Below are positions 36,501 to 47,329 of a stretch of 64,000 nucleotides of DNA, in pieces. The stretch lies in NCBI GenBank assembly GCA_001584585.1, contig LSYV01000070.1:385453-449452 (forward strand), given 5' to 3'. The stretch is from Gonium pectorale. Lineage: Eukaryota; Chlorophyta; Chlorophyceae; Chlamydomonadales; Volvocaceae. The notes beneath the pieces were generated by a model that saw only the letters and a list, made by a program, of their open reading frames with translations, was not told the DNA's origin and searched no databases. Position 1 is the first letter of the stretch; each line of letters starts with the position of its first letter. The translations under genes were made by a program, and so were the position numbers.

Positions 36501-37462
36501 ATCGCCAAAATGGCGTTCCGCTTATGACATCTTGCGGATTGCTCAAAGGTATGTGCGCTAGGAGCAGCACAACACGCATCGGTTGCCGTAAAACCACTCT
36601 GATGCTGACAGCCGTAAACCGTCGAGGTAATGGTGCGTGCTGGAGGCACGTGAGCCCCGCAGCGGGTGTACGACCTCCCTAACACCCGAGAAACTCGGCT
36701 GGGGCGCGCTGATGCCCCCATCTAAAACGGTTGTGCGTGTCAGGAAGTATAAATCCCGAAGCTTGCGCACTCGGGGGCCACACGGAGACCGCCGAGTGCT
36801 GTTTGGAGGGCGTTCACGGAAGTTCCTCAAGACTCGCCTCGTACCTGCACTTTAAACGAGTAGTCCTTGGGCAGCAGCTCCGTGTGGTCTTTGTACATGG
36901 TAGCAGTCTGAACAGCGGAAGCAGGGCGGCAGGAACAGAGATGCCATTATTTCCCAGCCTTAACGCAGGCGGATCCTGGCCTTGGCGCAGGCGGGTCCTC
37001 GAGCCGGGAGGACATGGCAGTGCAAGGGTAGGAGGACAGGGGAAGAATGACCAAGGACGCAGTTACGTCACTGGGAGTTTCAGGCGTACACTTCCTGCAG
37101 CCCCGCCGCTACTGGTGCAGGCCCCGGCAGCACCCTGTCACCGTCCGACCTGCCGGAGGTACTGCTTCCAAAACACAGCGTGCGTGTTTGGGTTGACCTG
37201 CTCAGCCTCCGTGACAAATAGCTTGCTCCCCCGCTCCCACGCAAAGGAGCAGTGCGTGACATCGTCAGGGAGGTCTCCTGCACAGGGATGGGGGACGCGT
37301 TCAGTGCGTAACCCAGGCGTGACCGGTGGCCCCACATTGGTCCGAGCGCTCCATGAACCCACCGCACAGATAGGGGATCACTTCCAGCTCATAGCGAAGA
37401 GTCAGCCGCCCGCGAGCCTTCTGCTGAACGTCCACAATGCGACGGCCGATAGTCTTGCCCAT
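33559..37462 (-). CDS. N-terminal-type C2 (NT-C2) domain protein
   Basis: Eight - strand exons join in phase: 37462-37363, 37277-37150, 36907-36845, 36410-36286, 35919-35745, 34602-34414, 34160-34008, 33819-33559; about 397 residues. Exons 1-5 form an NT-C2 (EEIG1/EHBP1-type) domain at about residues 10-165: RLTLRYELEVIPYLC, TATMYKDHTELLPKDYSF, VNSKGEEKRKTVGKAHVNMA and CGKLKVSIKATWL resemble its beta strands. NT-C2 domains mediate membrane or protein contacts in trafficking and organelle positioning. The C-terminal half is polar and probably disordered, with a basic SRKQRRRRHRNTY stretch, and there is a CCC cluster (about 359-361) that might be lipidated. A run of N falls in intron 5 but phase is kept across it, so no exon need be missing. 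The third-last exon's acceptor is the least certain. The exact protein family is not named. Confidence 0.75.
34908..35082. repeat. Duplicate of sequence on the far side of the gap
   Basis: Identical to 35568-35700 over its first 133 bp (offset 660). It is best explained as the overlapping end of two unmerged contigs rather than a real tandem repeat. Confidence 0.85.
35083..35567. other. Assembly gap (485 N)
   Basis: N fill. The about 175 bp before the gap (34908-35082) repeat almost exactly as the first about 170 bp after it (from 35568). The first 133 bp are identical and the rest differ by small indels in C-rich runs. Confidence 1.
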
Positions 37463-40207
37463 TCTGAACCCGCAAAGTTTTCAGCTATATGTACTGTATA
37501 TCACCACATGAGGGTCGTGTGCTTGATGGTTTGGGTGCAGGTGCGCTACTGTAGAATCGAGAAGAAGGTCGCAGAAGGTCGTGCGCAGAGCTAGTATGTA
37601 AAAATGCCATAGGAGAAAATTCACGTCAAATTATTGCTGTCGACGCCTTTCACCGCTTGTATATCTTCTTGGTCAAAGCGCGGCTAGGCAGATACGCGCG
37701 GTACTACATCTACAGGTTCTGCATTTTTACATGTGGATTTGCGCTACATTGCTCGACAGCACGCAGCACGCCTTTGACAGGTGTGCATGCCGTACATGTG
37801 TACATGCGTGTGCAGTGACCGTTAACACGACCGGTGCACATATGCAGGGTTCGCCGAATGCGCACGGATGTAGAGAGCCGTGTCTCAACAGGCTTACTCG
37901 CGGCTTCAACCAAATCAAACATCAGTTCTTCCATGCTGAGTAATCAGTCCACCCTGGCGCGTCGGCCTCAGCTGTCGTCGACACCCCCGGCACCGCCATC
38001 CCGGTGTTAAGCAGGACCCTAACGACCCAAGGCATCGCTCCTTCGCCTGCTTCGCCCCTCCCACGTCAAGCTGGGTCGCTTTGCCTGATATCGCAGGCCC
38101 TGTGCGTTAGAGCTACGGAACCATGGGACGGGGTAAGGAAGTCCTCAGTGCTGTACTGCACCCAATAAGATGAGGTAGGCACGCAGCATAGGGACTTGTT
38201 TAGCCTTTGCACTAACTCCCATCGTCCCTGCGGATGCCGCACGTACATGAGGAAAAGATGTCACCTGCAGAGCCAGAGGGACAAGTTGTCACGCCCCGTT
38301 GACGGCGCGGCTTGCTTCGCAAGGTGGATGCCTGACAAAATCTGGTGGGAAAGAGGTACATGACACGCCGTTGGGCCCACTTGACCGAACTTTAGGTGTA
38401 ACATCGTGTGCATCATCCGCTCGCCGTTCGACATGGTTGCCAGTCCAATCGGGAGGGCTCGTCTGCTCGTCTCCTTCGCCCGCCGTGCCATGGACCCGGT
38501 GCCCCACTGGCAACGTCGGACCTTTGGGTGTGCGTGGACGTAGGGATTGCCTCCCTGTCCCTGTATCCTTATCTCAGGCACCTCAGGCACCGCCCCTCGT
38601 GATCCTTCAACCAAGCAGCTATTCCTTGTAGTACAAGGGCGCTGCGCTGCTCCCTGGCGTATCGTTTAGGGCGGGGGCTTAGGGCCTGTCATGTGTCGAG
38701 CAACACGCCGGAGGCCGGACACGCCCGACGCCGCGACCTCTGGGCCAAGGGCCTCGCCGTTGCCCCTTGTACAGTGAACTGGAACTGCCAGTGCACTGGA
38801 TCACACGCCTTGCAGCGCCACACCGCTCCTGCGCAAAGGGAGTCACGATGCGCATCTGACGATAACTTACAGGAGGTCATGACCATACAGCGCGTGCGAA
38901 GCACGGGCGATACCGCAGAAGGCGGCGGTGGCCGCAACGTTGCCGTTACGAGCCAGCCTGCGGCATGCCTTCCAAAATCGCGAAGCGACGATGTGGCAGC
39001 TTCGCCCACGGAAAAGGAAACAGAAAATGCCCACGCCACCGCGTCCGCTCCTGACTCCCTTTGATAGGCGGGCCGTCCAGGACCGCTCTACCAGCCACGA
39101 ACACCAGCAACTCCTGGAGCTTCGGGCGGACCGGCTCCGACCACTGTCATTCATGCATCCATGCCCACGCCTGTCCGCGGCCTTGCCAACACACTAAATT
39201 TGAACTGGACTATGGCCGGCAACGCAAGGCCATCGCGAGAGGGCCCCGCCACATAGTCAGCATCCGCATCCCCAGCATCCGCGGGCCGCCAGACAGCCAC
39301 AGAGTGAAGCGGGTCGGCACCGGCTGCGCCACACATGCTGTAGGCCTGGTCAAAATTGCGACGCAGCACGGCCCTTGTCCCAATGCGATGCGCACAAGCC
39401 GGGACAACGTGGAAACGGCTTGTCGGGTTCACACACCTAAGGGCCCGCGCGGGACGCGACATCCGGCCGCAGCCGCCGCACTGCCCTTCCCCACCCCCCC
39501 TCCCGCTCGTCCCTCCAGCATACAAACATCCCAAGGGACCAGTATCCCAGCAAAATTAGCTCGCAACGCAAGCCTCCCTGGGAGGAAGTTCCCATGAGTC
39601 GCCCTTTCCCTTGCTCTCTCACGTACGGGCAAATGCGCCCCGAGCTCCTATCGCGTCGCTTCTCGAAACAGTCATGGCCCCTCCCCTGCACCCAGGAGCG
39701 TGTGGGGTGGGCGGCGCTGGCTCTCGCTGCGACGCGGCGTCGCCGCTTTCGCTCAAAATCTCCAATGAGGAGAGGATCAATGCGCGCGAATGCGCCTTGG
39801 AGCACATCACTCTTGATCTCAGCTCAGGAACTGGTTCAGGAGCCGCCGTACACGGCAATTGCGACTGCCACGATATGTGACGGTGCTCGACTGACGTGGT
39901 ACGAAAACACAGCACGGTGCTCACACACCTCCGCACACGAGCTGCACGGGCCGCGTGCCCACGCAGCGCACCTCGCCTCCCCACAGGCTCCGACTCGGTC
40001 GCAGTTGCGCCCGCCCAGCTGAACCCATTCCCCTGCCTCTCCGTACCCCTCTCCACGTCTGCCCCGTCATCCCGCCCCTCGCTCCCTGCAGCACGCGCTC
40101 ACAAAACGTTCGCTCCGCGCACGACGGTGCACACACACACACATACACACAAACACGCGTCACGTGCCGTACGGGGGAACCTTGTACGACAGCCGTGCGC
40201 CCGCGCT
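37463..40207. other. Intergenic: NT-C2 promoter side and GAPN 3' side
   Basis: 2.7 kb with no convincing gene; the open frames here lack recognisable motifs. TTACA at 38867-38871 (TGTAA on the - strand) could be a distant GAPN poly(A) signal. A CA-rich microsatellite lies at 40128-40156. Confidence 0.45.
40128..40156. repeat. (CA)n microsatellite
   Basis: A run of cacacacacacatacacacaaacac, directly visible in the GAPN 3' UTR region. Confidence 0.8.
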
Positions 40208-43200
40208 TCACCCCATGGTGTACGTCTCCTGGTCCAGGTTGATGACGGTGCTCTTGGTCTTGACCATCATGGCCAGCGAGTTGCGGATGCCCTGGCTGCC
40301 GATGCCCGAGTCGCGGAAGCCCTGGAAGGGGAAGTGGTCGGGGCCGCGCGCCGGCGCCGAGTTGACCTGCGAGGCGTGAAGGGGACGTGGCGGGCACAAG
40401 CGTGATGGGCGCAAGCCTGGAGGTACATGGCGCGTGGAGGTCGAGTACTCAGGAGATCATTGGCACGCTGGCAGCAGGGCCGCGCATGGGGCGCTGCACC
40501 ACGGCTCACAGGAGACTGCGGGTGCCCCGCGGCGCTATCGGCCCAGCGCCTTGACAGGGGCAAGGCAGGTTCAAGGGGGGAGCTGCATTGGGCGCAGGCG
40601 TCCAAGAGGCCGGGGAGGCGGTACCCAAAGTAGGCAGCCGGGAAGCGGTCCTCGGCCCGCGTGCGGGGGCTCGGTCTCGCGCCGGTGAGCTGCTCAGGGG
40701 GCGCAGGTGCTGCCGCCGCCGGCACATGCTACCTGCGCTCCAGACGCCCTGACCGTCTGACCGCCCTGTCTCCCTCCGAATGTGCCCGAATGCGGCAACC
40801 ACTTTTCCTTTTCCGTCGCTGACCCCCACGCCCCTGGGATGCCCTCCACCCCCACGCGCACTAACTCGGTGCTGACACGCACACGGCGCTGCCCCAACCT
40901 CCTCCTGCCCACCCGCCTAAGCCGAAAGAGAGGTGTAAGTGCCAGCGGGTAACTCGGTTTCTCCGCCTTGGTGATCCAGGCCGGACCGCGCTTGCCCCCA
41001 AACCCCTCCTCACCGCTCAGACGGGACGGATGCTGCTGGCGATCAGCCAGTTGATACCCCCAACCTCCTCCGCAACACCCCCCACCCCCCCCCACCCCTC
41101 CCTCGGGACATACGCTGCTGGAGCCCAGCTCGTCGTTATTCATTCCCCTTTCCCTTCAACACCCCTCCCCGGGCTCGCCCCACCTGCACAGTGCCGGTCT
41201 CCATGGCGTCGCTGATGGCGATGGCCGCGTTGATGTCCCGCGTGAACACGCAGCCCTGCAGGCCGTACTTGCTGGCATTGCAGTGCGCCACCGCCTCGTC
41301 CGTGGACGCGACGCGCATGATGGGCAGCACCGGCCCAAACGGCTCCTCCCACGCCAGCCGCATGCCCGGCGTCACGTGGTCCAGCAGCACCGGCCACAGC
41401 AGGTTGCCCTCGCGCCGGTACTCGCCCGTCACGAAGGTGGCGCCTGGGGCGTGGCGGTGGGGTGGGGTAATGGGTTTGGAAGGCATTCCCAATAGGTGGG
41501 GTGGGGTGGGGTGGGGTGGGGCACGGGGCGGGCGCATGGAGCTCAATGGGCTGGAGTATGAGCGGCTGGGAACGGCGCCATGTCGACGGGGCCGTCGACT
41601 CGCTGCCGAGGAGGTCCCCCGTCTACCACAGCTCGCCCTGCGTGACCCACTTCGCCCGAGGCCGTAACCGCGCGTCACGTTCGAACCCAACCCCCGCCCG
41701 CATCAGCGTGCCCACGCACTGAGTCCCCGCCACCCCACCCCCCTACCCCCTGCCACCCCAAACCCCACTCCCCCACCCTCCACGCGCTCCCGCCGGCGCG
41801 AAACGCACACGACGCGTTGCACCCTTAGCCCCCTCGACTGCCACACCCCGCCCGCTCGCCGTCGCCCGCCCCCGCCCGCCCACCCCGCGCTCCGCCCGCC
41901 GCGCACCCTTCTCCTTGGCGTCCATGACCAGCCCCTCGATGAAGTTGGCGCTGCTCTCCGACACCACCGGCGTGATGTCCGCGTCGTCCTCGGGCATGCC
42001 CACCTTGAGGGCCGCCACGCCCTTGGCCACCGCCGCCACCAGCTCGTCCGCCACGCTGTCCACCACGCACACCAGCTTAACGGCGGTGCAGCGCTGGCCG
42101 CTGAAGGTGTGTGTGGGGAGGGGGGGGGAGAGGGGGGTTTCATGGGGTCAACGTCGATTTTGTGGGTGATATGGGTTCGGTGAACGACACGGGTTTGGTA
42201 TGAGCGTTGCAGGGGTCATAAAGAGTAAACGGCGTTCTCACTAGAGAGACATGCGGCGCAAGCCATCCCGAACCGTCGAGGCGAAGTAACGAAAAATGCC
42301 TAGCGGCGGCTGCAGGGGCGGGGTGCCACCATGTGGCCATGTGGGTGTTGTGGGCTGTGTGAACAAGGGTTTGGTGTCACCGTCGCGGGATGCAGGAGCA
42401 CATTCTCTGGGACCAGGGGCACCCCGGCGTCTGAAGCTTGCATTGCCAGATTCCGGGGGGGCGCTTAGACCCGGAAGATGTTGCACCCCCAGAAGAGCGC
42501 GGGTCGCAGGTTAACAGGCCCCTTCCACCCGGCCCTGTACCGTAGCGCACCTGTAGGAGAAGCCTCCCTTGACAATGTGCTTGGCGGCGGCCGCCAGGTC
42601 CGCGTCCGCAGCCACGATGCACACGTCCTTGCCGCCCAGCTCCATCTGGAGCGGCACCATGCCCGCCTTCTTGGAGATGGCGATGCCTGGGCGAGCCGGA
42701 CAGGATGGAAGTGTGTGTGGAACGAGTTGGGTTACGGCGGTTACGAGCTCGTGCCCAGTCGTTGAGGATCGACACGTCAGACAGCTGGCATGCCGCACGC
42801 TCACAGCGCCCTCAGCTCATCGGCATGCCGTCTGCTCTGCCGCGTGCCGCCGCTGGGCTCATCACTCCACGCTTCACCCCGTTCTCCCTCGCTGTAACCT
42901 CGCCTGCGGCACCCTCCGCACCATGCCCAGCCCAATCGCGCAGCCGCTGACGCCCCACAGCCTCCACTTGGAACCTGTAACTCCCGATTGGACACCCCAG
43001 CCCGTGACCAAAAGGCACATGGCGCCCACACTCCGGCTCCCACCTATGGCGTCGAAGTACCCAGATTCCCCTCCCTCCGTCTGTTTCGGCCCGCGCCGTC
43101 CCGCCTAACTTCCATCATAACCATCGTTCCTACCCGCCCCCAAGCCGCCCCCGGAACGCACCCGTGTCGCCTCCCGTGAAGGAGATGCAGTTGACGCCGG

Positions 43201-46200
43201 GGTGCTGCGTCAGGAAGTCCCCGATCTCCGAGCCGCGCCCGGTGGCCAGGCTGAGCAGGCCCGCGGGCAGGCCCGCCGCGTGGAAGCACTGCAGCATGTG
43301 GATGCCCGCCACGGCGCCCTGCGGGTTGGGGTGTGGGGTGGGGTTGAAGGTAAAAGGGAAATGTGTGGGTGGGGTGGGGTGGGGTGGGAAGGGTGGGTTG
43401 GGGGCGTAATCCAAGAGGCAAGCGGGTCCGGACGCGTGACGCCGAATCGCGATACGGGTCGACAATCCCCTGAGGGGATTGAAGGGGAAAGGGAATGGAT
43501 AACGACGAGCTTCGCGCCAGCATTAATTTGTCCCGTTTGACCCTGACCCTGCAGGGGGCACAGACGGTGGGCGACAGCGCGCCGCGCTCGTCAACGGCGG
43601 TATCGACCCGGACAACAGCGACACCGGCGGACGTGCAACCGACTCGTGAGGAACGAGGGGGCAAGGGGTACACCGGAGTACGGGGGTCTGGGGGGCCACG
43701 ACCGGCGCCAGGGGCTGGAGTAGTCAAGGGGTTGGGGCGGGGCGGGATTCAAGGGTACAGCAAAAACCGCAGCAGGCTCTCTTACGATGGTATTCAGGAC
43801 GCGCGCCTGCAGGTCCTCACAAGTGTGTGGGGGAGAGTCATGCCGAACATGGCAGGAGGTCCCGTGCGTGCGTGACTTCGCTGTGTACGCGCAAGAGGGC
43901 AAGCGCGTGATGCGCCGAATCTGTGCCCGACGGTGCCGGAAGGAGGCGTGGCGGGGCGCAATACCCTCTCCGCCCCCCCCCGCCCCCGCAAACACGGCGG
44001 CCGGCGGCGGCCGGCAGCCAGCGGGCGACACCCCGTTCCATTCCACAGCCATCCGCGCCACGTCACTCCATCCTACCCATGCCACGTCGCGCCGCGTTCG
44101 CGCATCCACCTGCTGATCGCTCGCGCTCGTTCGCGTCCAATCGCGTTCGCGCACCCACCTGCGTGGGCGGCTTGAGCACCACGGCGTTGCCGGCCATGAG
44201 CGCGGGCCCCAGCTTGGAGACCGCCAGGTTGACCGGGTAGTTGAAGGGCGGGATGGCCAGCACCACGCCCAGCGGGACCTGCACGCGGGCGAGAGTGTGT
44301 TGAAAAGGAACAACGCATACGACGAGCGAGCGTGTGTGTGGGTGGGGGGAAGGGGTAGTGAGATTGGAAGTCAATAGAGAAACCTGTGTGGGGTGGGGGG
44401 GTGGGGTGGGGTGGGGGGGGTTGAAAGAAAACAGGGTTTGAAAACGCGGGTGGGTGGGTGTGGTGGGTGTGTGGGGGGGGGCGGTGCGGGGGGAGGCTGG
44501 GCGCGGGTTCTGGAGAATGGCGGGGTTGGAGACTGGGGGCACGCGGTAAGGGCCCGTATGAGGAGGGGCGCGCATGAGCAGTCGGCCCGCACCATGGCGT
44601 CCGTACGGCAACCTTACAGTTTACTGGTTGCGAAGCATGGGGGACACGTGCGCCCGCGTGAGGGGGATGGCCGCGATGCGGGTTTGGCTGCGGTCTGATC
44701 ACTGGCTGGCTGGCTGGCTGCTGATCCAGCCGGGCCCACAACGCCTTCCAAGCGCGCCCCATCGCTTGCTCTCCACGCCGCCCCAGGCCCCGCCCCGCCG
44801 CCGTTCGCCCGCGCCCTCCTTACCCGACCCCGGTCCACCCCACCCGCCGCACACGCCCGACCCCCCACTCCGCGTCTTCTTCGTGGGTGCCAAGGTCCCC
44901 TGCTCCGGTCCGAGCGCCGGCCCCTGCCATCCCACTCCCACTCCAAGTTCTCCCCGCCCCCAACCGGCGCCACTCCGGCCCCTCCTCTCCGCCCTTCCAA
45001 CGGCCTACCGCCGTCCGGCCCCTGCCACAACCCCAAAGGCCGGACCTCGCACACTCCGCCCCTTCCCTCCCTCCCCCCGTACGCCCCCCCTCCCCCCTCC
45101 GCCCCCTCCCTCCCTCCGCGCGCCCCACCTTGGACACCAGGCACATCTTGTTCCGCTGCTGCCCCGGGAACGAGTCCGAGTTGAGCAGCTGGCCCTCGCC
45201 CAGGAAGCGGACGCCCTCCTCCGCCGTGTAGTCCAGCAGGTCGGCGGAGCGGACCACCTCCGTCAGGCTGTCCTTGGCGGGCTTGGCAACCTGCGGGGGT
45301 GGGGGGTGGGGGGCTTGAAGGAAACAGGGTACGACGGAGATAGGAGGCACGAGGCGGGGCGGTTGCAGGGCGTAATCGGAGCGGATGGGGCGGCACGGTA
45401 GTGGTGGCGCTGGGGCTGGGGCTGGTGCCGGCGTGGTCGCTACTGCATGGCCGCTGCGGCGGGTGCAGGGACGGGGCGCCGAGCAGCGCCACTGTGCCCC
45501 CTGTCCCTGAGAAAGCGTGCGTCACGGGGAAGCAGCCGCTGACCCTGGCGCCCTGCCGCCGCGCCGAGCGCTGCCTTCTGCTTGGCTCCGCAGTCCGCCG
45601 CCAGCCCAACAGCACACAGGGGGCCGTTGCTCGCACTTCCAAGCCGCAGGTGTGTCCGCGACTCCGCGGCGCCCGGCGCCGCGCAGGGCGCTCCTTGTGG
45701 CTGCGGCGGGCCCCTTGTGGCGGCGGGGGCCTAGCCAGCCGCACCTCACGCCGGGTCACGCTCCCTTGGCATAACGACAGCGGCCGTACAGGGACCGCCA
45801 CGCTGGTGCAAGAAACAATGAAGCTGTGCGCCAGTGGGCGCCGCGTTAGTGTGCCTCCTGGCGCGGCGCTCGCCGTATACGAGCGCACCTACTGGGCGCA
45901 GGCCCGCTGTGTTGTGACCCTGCGTGGTGTGGTGGAGGCGGCCTGCCCGGCCGGCGCCGGACAGAGGCCTCCTCGGCTCCTGCAGCCCTGCCCGCTCCAG
46001 CCCTCCCTGCCTTCGCCGTTGGCGCAGTGAGCAAGCGAGCGCCGCAGGCAAGGCCAGCACACTCCGCCCGTGGCCACGCCTTTGCCCCGCGGCACACCCA
46101 ATTGGCCCCCATCTCCCGCGTGTCATCGCCAAATCTTGGACCCTCTGCTCTGACGCACCTCCTTCACGAGGCAGTCGGCGATGGGCTGCGCGTGCTCGCG

Positions 46201-46874
46201 CATGAGCGCAGCCACCTTGTGCAGGTACTCGGCGCGCTTCCAGAGCGGGGTCCGGGCCCAGGCCTTCTGAGCGGCTTTCGCCGCGTCAAACATCCTATTG
46301 ACCTCATCTTGCGTGCAAGCTGGGAGGGGGAAGGGTGGGGGAAGGCAGAGAGGGAAGGAGCGAGGAGGGAGGGGGGCATGAGGAGATGGCAGCAGAGCCC
46401 GGGCAGGAATGGATGGTGCTGGTCTTTGTGACCCAGCGCGCGCCTTGAGAAGCATGTTGGCTGCTTTAACGGAACCCGTGTTCATGCGCAAGGATTGCAG
46501 TTGCCGCACCCATCTGCGCCGATCCTCGACGGCGAGCTCTACGCGCGCCGCCCATGACGGCAGCATATAGACATAGGGGGCCCCGTGCAATTGATTGCCC
46601 AGCATTTGTCGCGCGCGCGACCCGCCGTCCGAAAAACCTAGGTGACCCGCACAATAACGCCAACACAGCCGATGAGACCGTGCGGTGCACGCGCGTACGC
46701 CTTCAATGATTCAACTGGCAACAGCAACTCACCTTGGACCTCATAGCAGGTTTGGCGCGTCGAGGGGTTGATGATGCTCACCGACTTGCCCGACGCGCTC
46801 TCAAGCCATTGACCGTTCAGGTAATATTTATAAACGCCAGTTGGCGCAACAATGTCAGAATAGAAGCCGCTCAT
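40208..46874 (-). CDS. GAPN: NADP-dependent non-phosphorylating glyceraldehyde-3-phosphate dehydrogenase
   Basis: Nine - strand exons: 46874-46733, 46319-46159, 45290-45129, 44278-44159, 43318-43162, 42686-42551, 42100-41907, 41443-41184, 40366-40208. All junctions are GT-AG and in phase, giving 496 residues, the usual plant GAPN length. It is an ALDH-superfamily enzyme oxidising glyceraldehyde 3-phosphate to 3-phosphoglycerate with NADP+, which makes cytosolic NADPH. Signatures: [17 protein letters not shown] near the N-terminus, the cofactor loop [43 protein letters not shown], the catalytic Glu in MELGGKD (about E263), the catalytic Cys in GQRCTAVK (about C297), and [13 protein letters not shown]. 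There is no transit peptide ([21 protein letters not shown]), so it is cytosolic. It is divergent from APC4 across 455 bp. Several introns share G/C-rich tracts and a repeated motif. Confidence 0.97.
41460..41522. repeat. GGGGT-type tandem tract in GAPN intron 7
   Basis: A ggggtggggtggggtgggg run; similar tracts are at about 43368-43392 and 44391-44420 in other GAPN introns. On the gene strand they are C-rich pyrimidine tracts before the acceptors. Confidence 0.7.
44297..44328 (-). repeat. Dispersed 30-nt motif, copy in GAPN intron 3
   Basis: On the - strand it reads cgctcgtcgtatgcgttgtt then ccttttcaacac, 19 bp before the exon-4 acceptor. It is nearly the same as 21022-21054 (+), and similar to 34299-34327 (+) in an NT-C2 intron. 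Confidence 0.7.
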
Positions 46875-47329
46875 GGTCTGCAGCTCCCTGTAAAAGAATG
46901 GGCGTGTGAATCGGGCGCGCGCCCTACGCGGTAAGCTAATTATCAGCGCGAGTGCCAGGGCGCTTGGGTCCTAGTCTGCAAAGTCGGTAGCGCATGCAGC
47001 CGTCGTGGCAAGTGAACTTTCTACTGCAGGAAAGTACCTACCTCTCCGTGCCGGCCTCTATCGTCTCAACGTTGCTCGCAACGTTGCTTACAACACAACC
47101 ACCCATGAATTCCGCACTGATCCACAGTTGCTCCTACCCTGCAAAGCCTTCCAATACGACTGTCCGTGCTGTCACAGAAATCGATCGTGACTTGCACATA
47201 CCTCTCTAATATGCAACAATTGAATGCTAGCCGTCTAACCCATACGAAACCGCATCCCAACGCTTCCCGCCAACCCATATTAGGAGCCTCCCGACACCAT
47301 TCATGCCCCGACAACATTGATTATTGATC
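46875..47329. promoter_or_regulatory. Shared promoter region of GAPN and APC4
   Basis: 455 bp between the two divergent start codons. It contains two copies of the self-complementary CAACGTTG (47067-47074 and 47079-47086) four bases apart, the only striking site seen. It must hold both core promoters and 5' UTRs. Confidence 0.6.

Noticed and set aside
38689..39534. Open frames on the - strand between the NT-C2 and GAPN genes
   Set aside because: No motif, no supporting splice pattern, and composition similar to the surrounding non-coding DNA; more likely GAPN 3' UTR or intergenic.
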